NCBI GenBank assembly: GCA_009746045.1
Contig: RPFO01000104.1
Span: 1,931,948 to 1,995,947, forward strand
Length of the DNA: 64,000 nt
Direction of reading: 5' to 3'
Origin: Mesostigma viride
Taxonomy: Eukaryota; Streptophyta; Mesostigmatophyceae; Mesostigmatales; Mesostigmataceae
Shown here: positions 59,297 through 64,000 of the stretch, piece by piece
How the letters are laid out: each line of letters opens with the position of its first letter
How positions within the stretch are numbered: position 1 is the stretch's first letter
The notes under the pieces: generated by a model
Told to the model about the DNA's origin: nothing
Databases searched by the model: none
What the model saw: only the letters and a program-made list of their open reading frames with translations
Position numbers and translations under genes: made by a program

Positions 59297-60478
59297 GGCA
59301 AAATATAGAGAAGCTACCTAGCAGTTGATATGCCAGTGATACTTTCCAAGTTGTCCTAGTAATTGGTTGTGGCATTCGTGCAAAGTGCGGGCACTATCGT
59401 CGTATAAAGGGGTTCCTGGTCTTTCCCTTGGCAGGGTCGCAACTCGGAAGTGTGCAACCATTTCCTCGACTAAGCCCCATAACCCCATTGCAACGTCTTG
59501 CGCAGATATGTTAGTGTGCACATAAGAACCAGAGCTAATCTCGTGCAGCTTAGAGCTGCAAATCATGTCCGTCTTCCCCGCATTGAAGAAGCGAAACTTT
59601 AACCGTCGACTGATCAACTTTACATTGACAAAGCAGCACGAAGGGAATGCCGAATTACGAGCGGGATGCATCAGCCATCAGTGCCATTCATGGCGTAGAC
59701 GAAGGCGAAAGGTAAAATACGGCATGGCAAAATAGTAGCAACTGGCAACGCTCCCATTCTTAGACGCGCGGACTAATTGCCATTTCTGCCAGCGCAGCGG
59801 CAACACCGTACTGTAGCAGCAGCTGAAGCCTAAGATCTACCCAGATACACTGTAGTGACTTGGGCTGCTGTTGTGCTGTAGAGTGTAGCCTGTAGGTCTG
59901 CGTGCTGTTAATAATTGTTAAAAGTGCTTCCTAAATTCCTATCTGAAGCCCACCTGGTAGCCTGGTAGGCTGGTAGCTTTGTATGCTCACTGCTCAGTGA
60001 GAACTGAGACCGGAGACGGTCATCGGTCAACGGTGGGCCTGGCCCGTCGAGGTCACTTTGCAATAACATGCGCCTCGATGATTATACTGCCGTGCGCCCC
60101 CGAGCATCTGAGAAAACGGGGCTGTTTTTAGCTGGAACAAGGCATGGCTGACCGGCCACAGGCAATAAGGTAGAAAGTAGAAACCTGAGTCTTGCATTAC
60201 GGAGGTTACAGAGGATGTTACAACAAGAATTTACAAATACGTTACTTAGCAATTCTGTTTAGCGGACTAGGTGAATTCGGATCCAGAATGTCATATACGT
60301 GGAAGCATGGCTGATGTAAAGCTGGGCCTACAGGCAAATTGGGGGCCCGTCAGAAACAGGAAATGCAATAATAAAATACCCGCACATTTACATTGCGCTG
60401 GCTACCTATGAAGGGCTCGCTATGAAGGACTGCGAATTGTAATAAAGCCGGGGTTTCTTACCGCGCGAATCGTTGGAA
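59297..60478. promoter_or_regulatory. divergent intergenic region, GT29 gene / CFAP263
   Basis: 1.18 kb between start codons on opposite strands. A minus-strand open stretch at 59318-59671 (with HECHNQLLGQLGKYHWH) shows no family I recognise and is probably not coding. No promoter element could be named. Confidence 0.4.
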
Positions 60479-63382
60479 ATGGAGGCCGAGGATAGCGCTG
60501 AAGGGCATGTCGGACGTGAGGAGAGCGGGGACGTTGGCGATAACGAGGATATGAAAACGGAAATCCTGAAAGAGATGACCAACGGCAACGAGATCCTCCG
60601 AAAAGAAATTCAGCTTTTCGAGACTTTTCTTCAGGTACTTGAGGCCTGCGTGATGCTTCATAATTATTGTTTCTCAAGGCTCTCACGCGAAGCCTGGGAT
60701 GCTGCTGCGAACTTAAGTGAAATAAACTAGGGAAATTGCTTCTATCAAATGAGGCGACCAATGTCGTACGCAGGGCATGCCATCGCCTATCCAGACATAG
60801 ACCAGCCCTACGTGAGGAAAGGCCCGAACCGCGGAAGCTGCCTGGCTGCTTTCAAATCCCGGCACTGATGGGGGACGTGGAAAGCGAGGGAGCGTCAGAG
60901 GGGAAGGGAGGGGAGGAGGCAGGCTGGGAGAGAGGGGGAGTAATAGAGTGGAAGAGATGGGGAGGAATAGCGGGGGAAATAAAATTATAACATGAGTATT
61001 TAAAAAACATGTATAAAGAAGTTAGTGGGCGGAGGCAGGGGGGATAACGAATATTCCGTTGGATCCGAGGCCTTGATTAGAACGTGGTGAGATGTAGGCA
61101 CTGTCCGACTGGGAGTCTGGGGTTCTTAGTTTGAGCACCCATGCTTATGTCCATCATGTGCATCTGCACTCTGGCGTGACGTCCCAACCAAAAGGAACTG
61201 CTGTTTTCTAGCAATATTGATCCAATTCCTTGTGCATTATGGCTGCTGTGGGATGAATGGCCAGTGTAAGGCTGCTAGTAATCAAGGCCACCAGAAGCAC
61301 AGAGTTGATTGCCAGGTTTGTCGTTCTCTGCCGGTTCACCTTGACACATGGGCCTGCCTTCACTTTCTACCGAGAAATGCCTGGTCTGCCATCGAATGCA
61401 TACGGCTCATGCAACTAAGCCCCTTGGCGCCCAAGTCATGTGCCCTAGTGCATCATGCTGCCCCACGCATCACTGTACGCCCTACGCATCGCTCAACGCC
61501 CCACGCATTAACTACGCCCTACACATCACTCAACGCCCCACGCACTGACTATGCCCCATGTGTTGCCCAACCCACAATGCATCGCCCAAGACTGAACGGG
61601 CCACCCAACGCCCTATGCACTGCCCGACGCCCTGCAACTGCCCAATGCCCAACACTTGACCCGTTGCCCAACACCGTATGCATTGCTGATCGCCCAACCC
61701 TTGCCCAGTCTGCATCGCCCATCCCCCAACACCCTGCTCATCCCTGGGTCATTCCCCCAGAGGCTAAACCCGTCCCTGCTCGCCGCGGTGGAGGAAGAAG
61801 AGCCCAAGAAGGGCAAGAAGGTGGTCAAGAAGGGCCGCGGGGGGCCCGGAGAGGCCGGCAAGCGCGAGCGGCTGCTCACGCAGGAGGAGAAGCTCGAGGT
61901 TGCGACGTCAGAGATCGAGATCCTCACCTCGGAGATCGAGAAGGTCAAGCAGGAAGGCGAGCGGCTGCTGGACGAGATCCGCTCCGAGATGGAGGAGACG
62001 GAGGTGCGGATGGCAGAGACCAAGAAGGACACGTACGAGTTCAAGCGGGACATCGTGGTGGGCGCGGAGAGCTCACGGACGGGTCGCACGGTCGCGGAGA
62101 AGATGACGCGGTGAGAGTGAGGGGGCTAATGCTGGCATCTGACCATATTTCTGGCATCCTTAACTCCTTGCTGGCAATTGTTGCTGGTACTAGGATGTGC
62201 GATATTTTGCTGGCATCTTCACGGTTGCGATGAAGATGGCCCGGTGTGTAGAGCGGATTCTGGCATTGAGCATTTTTTTCGGTCTCCTGGCCATCATTTC
62301 CTGGCATTGGCACGGTTGCTGGCATCTGCAGTGTTGCAGAGAAGGTGGCGCGGTGAGTGAGGGCATGCTGGCATCTGGCAACATTTGATGACATCCACGC
62401 AGGGTTGTGGGCATACGTGTGTTGGTGGCACGGGCACTGTTGCGGTGAAGATGACGCGGTGAGTGGGGAGCTGGGAAGAATAATCTGAGAGGTATTCTGG
62501 ACAAGGGAACTGAATAAACTGAGAGGTATTCTGGACAAGGGAACTGAATAAGCTCAGAGGTATTCTGGACTTGGGAACTGAATAAACTGAGAGGTATCCT
62601 GGACCAGGGAACTCAGAGATCAGTTTTCGCGGGACAAGGGGCACATCACGGAGAAGATGACGCGGGCGATGGGATGCTGGCATCTGGGCAAAGACCTTTG
62701 ATGGCATTATTTTGGCAATATTTTGCTGGCATCTGGCAAGTTTTCAATGGCACTCACATGGTTGCTGGCGCTGGCACTCCTTTTGGCATCTTCGCATTTG
62801 CTGGCATTCTATTGTTGTTGGTCTTTGCTGGCACCCAGCACGTTTGCAAAGCCATTCCCTCCCTCTGCTGAACGTGTTCAAGTTCGCCGCGTTTCATGGC
62901 CTCCTTTCCAACCAGGTACCTGGAGGAGAAGCTGCGTGCAAAGGACACGATGATCGAGAAGCTGCGGCTGAAGAACGCGACGCTCAAGACGCAGGTGAGT
63001 AAACAATTACACACTATTATCAATGAGACAACTCTATTATGTATGAGTAAACAGTTACACACAATTATCAGTGAGACAACTCTATTATGTATGAGTAAAC
63101 AGTTACACACAATTATCAGTGAGACAACTCTATTATGTATGAGTAAACAATTACACACTATTATCAATGAGAGAACTCTATTATGTATGAGTAAACAATT
63201 ACACACAATTATCAATGAGACAACTCTATTATGGCCATATTTCCACAGTTGCACATACCCATTTCCCCCTCTTGTGCTTCCCGCACCGCCAGGCATTTGA
63301 ACAGCCTGGACCTTTGAACAGGACCACGATGATGAGAGTAGCTTTGTGAGTTGCTAACTCATCTGCTCGCTTACTCTCTCTC

Positions 63383-63456
<74 letters not shown>

Positions 63457-64000
63457 CACCCCACCCCCCACCCCTTCTTCGCCACCCCCACCCCCACCCC
63501 CTTCTTCCCCCCCCCGCCCCCCACCCCCTTCCTTCTCTCTCGTACCCCTCATGAACAGATCAGCAAGATGGAGCAGCAGCTGAACCAGAAGGAGGAGATG
63601 GGAGAGGTGCTGCATGTGGTCGACTTTGACCAGCTCAAGATCGAGAACCAGCAGTACCTCGAGCGCATCGAGGAGCGCAACAATGAGCTGCTGCGCCTCA
63701 AGCTCACAACGGGCAAGACCGTGCAGGTAAAGGGAGGAATGAGGCGCTCCTTCCTTTGGCTTCCGAAGCAAGCCCAAGGGACTGATTGTTGAAATTCCTG
63801 TGGGCAATACTTAGCTCATGACAGACAAGACTGTGCAGGTGAGCTGGAGGTGGTGGCGGTCAGTTGTGGGGATCCAAATGGGCTGCTTCCCTCGCGAGCA
63901 TTTGTTGCTCACCACGGGCAAGACCGCTCAGCTTGAGGGGGATTGAATAGCTATGTGACCTTTTGGGAAATTGTCAGAGAACCGATGACTACCGACACAT
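60479..64000 (+). CDS. CFAP263: cilia- and flagella-associated protein 263 (CCDC113), 5' part
   Basis: Four exons are visible: 60479-60634, 61761-62110, 62916-62994 and 63559-63726. All phases agree; they give 251 residues, and the gene runs off the window. The protein is a long coiled coil that with CFAP184/CCDC96 forms an axonemal complex in motile cilia. Family signatures include ILKEMTNGNEILRKEIQLFE (residues about 29-48), FKRDIV (about 149), and KLRAKDTMIEKLRLKNATLK (174-193). KEEMGEVLHVVDFDQLKIEN (205-224) and QYLERIEERNNELLRLKL follow. A Lys/Gly-rich linker (KKGKKVVKKGRGG, about 69-81) is the least conserved part. ATG 60479 is the first in-frame Met. The first exon joins FETFLQ to RLNPSLL in phase 0. 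The introns contain repeats and copies of exon edges. Confidence 0.92.
61440..61750. repeat. degenerate 13-25-bp repeat CAACGCCC(C/T)ACGCA
   Basis: Many degenerate copies of GCCC(A/T)ACGCA and TTGCCCAACCC in the first CFAP263 intron, ending just before the acceptor ATTCCCCCAG. Frames through it (Leu/Asn/Ala/Thr-rich) are not coding. Confidence 0.8.
62475..62625. repeat. 36-bp minisatellite in CFAP263 intron 2
   Basis: Four copies of AACTGAGAGGTATTCTGGAC + AAGGGAACTGAAT. TGCTGGCAT is scattered through the rest of the intron (62130-62830). Confidence 0.9.
62995..63235 (+). repeat. 46-bp minisatellite starting at a splice donor
   Basis: Five copies of GAGTAAACA(A/G)TTACACACA + ATTATCA(A/G)TGAGACAACTC + TATTATGTAT. 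The first copy begins at the donor GTGAGTAAAC of the exon ending at 62994. Each later copy presents TATGAGTAAAC in the equivalent place. Confidence 0.95.
63371..63455. repeat. (CT)n microsatellite
   Basis: Over 35 CT dinucleotides followed by C-rich sequence, upstream of the acceptor at 63558. It may serve as an unusually long polypyrimidine tract. Confidence 0.95.

Noticed and set aside
59318-59671. 118-codon minus-strand frame upstream of the GT29 gene
   Set aside because: No family likeness, and no phase-compatible join to the GT29 exons was needed.

Overview
The window is nuclear DNA of a eukaryote. Three long genes break into exons at GT/AG junctions, and the joined exons restore uninterrupted conserved proteins. 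The recognisable genes are an ER N-glycan processing glucosidase, a ciliary coiled-coil protein (CFAP263/CCDC113) and a GT29 sialyltransferase-like enzyme with EGF modules. Cilia, N-glycosylation, GT29 enzymes, very repeat-rich introns and LINE remnants would fit a flagellate green alga (prasinophyte-like). That taxonomic placement is an inference and is not demonstrated by the sequence.

Layout. 1-6254 is a satellite of roughly 90 units of about 66 bp that switches orientation near 5213. 6.5-7.3 kb is a GC-rich minisatellite. 7.3-10.7 kb holds dispersed repeats, a foldback element and a tandem duplication. 10.7-12.95 kb is simple sequence (CCCTCT, CT and a TTACGC hexamer array). 13.0-24.2 kb is a compact locus I cannot match to any known family. 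It has five small plus-strand genes (one MYND protein and two related C-x4-C-x10-C-x2-H proteins), then one multi-exon gene of about 7 kb. Copies of a roughly 21-bp hairpin-like motif punctuate the whole locus. 24.2-28.2 kb is intergenic with a dead LINE reverse transcriptase.

28.26-38.39 kb (minus) is a complete seven-exon mannosyl-oligosaccharide glucosidase gene. 39.56-41.15 kb (plus) is a one-exon PC-esterase/NXPE-like membrane protein, divergent from it. 41.2-48.8 kb is LINE debris. 48.8-59.3 kb (minus) is a twelve-exon type II membrane EGF-GT29 protein. 60.48 kb to the window end (plus) is the 5' part of CFAP263, divergent from the GT29 gene. Glucosidase, GT29 and probably the PC-esterase-like protein all point to the secretory pathway; CFAP263 belongs to the axoneme.

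Two observations stand out. First, the 13-24 kb locus and its punctuating motif look like an undescribed mobile or virus-like element. Second, in all the large genes the intron next to an exon carries degenerate copies ('echoes') of that exon's edge together with its splice site.
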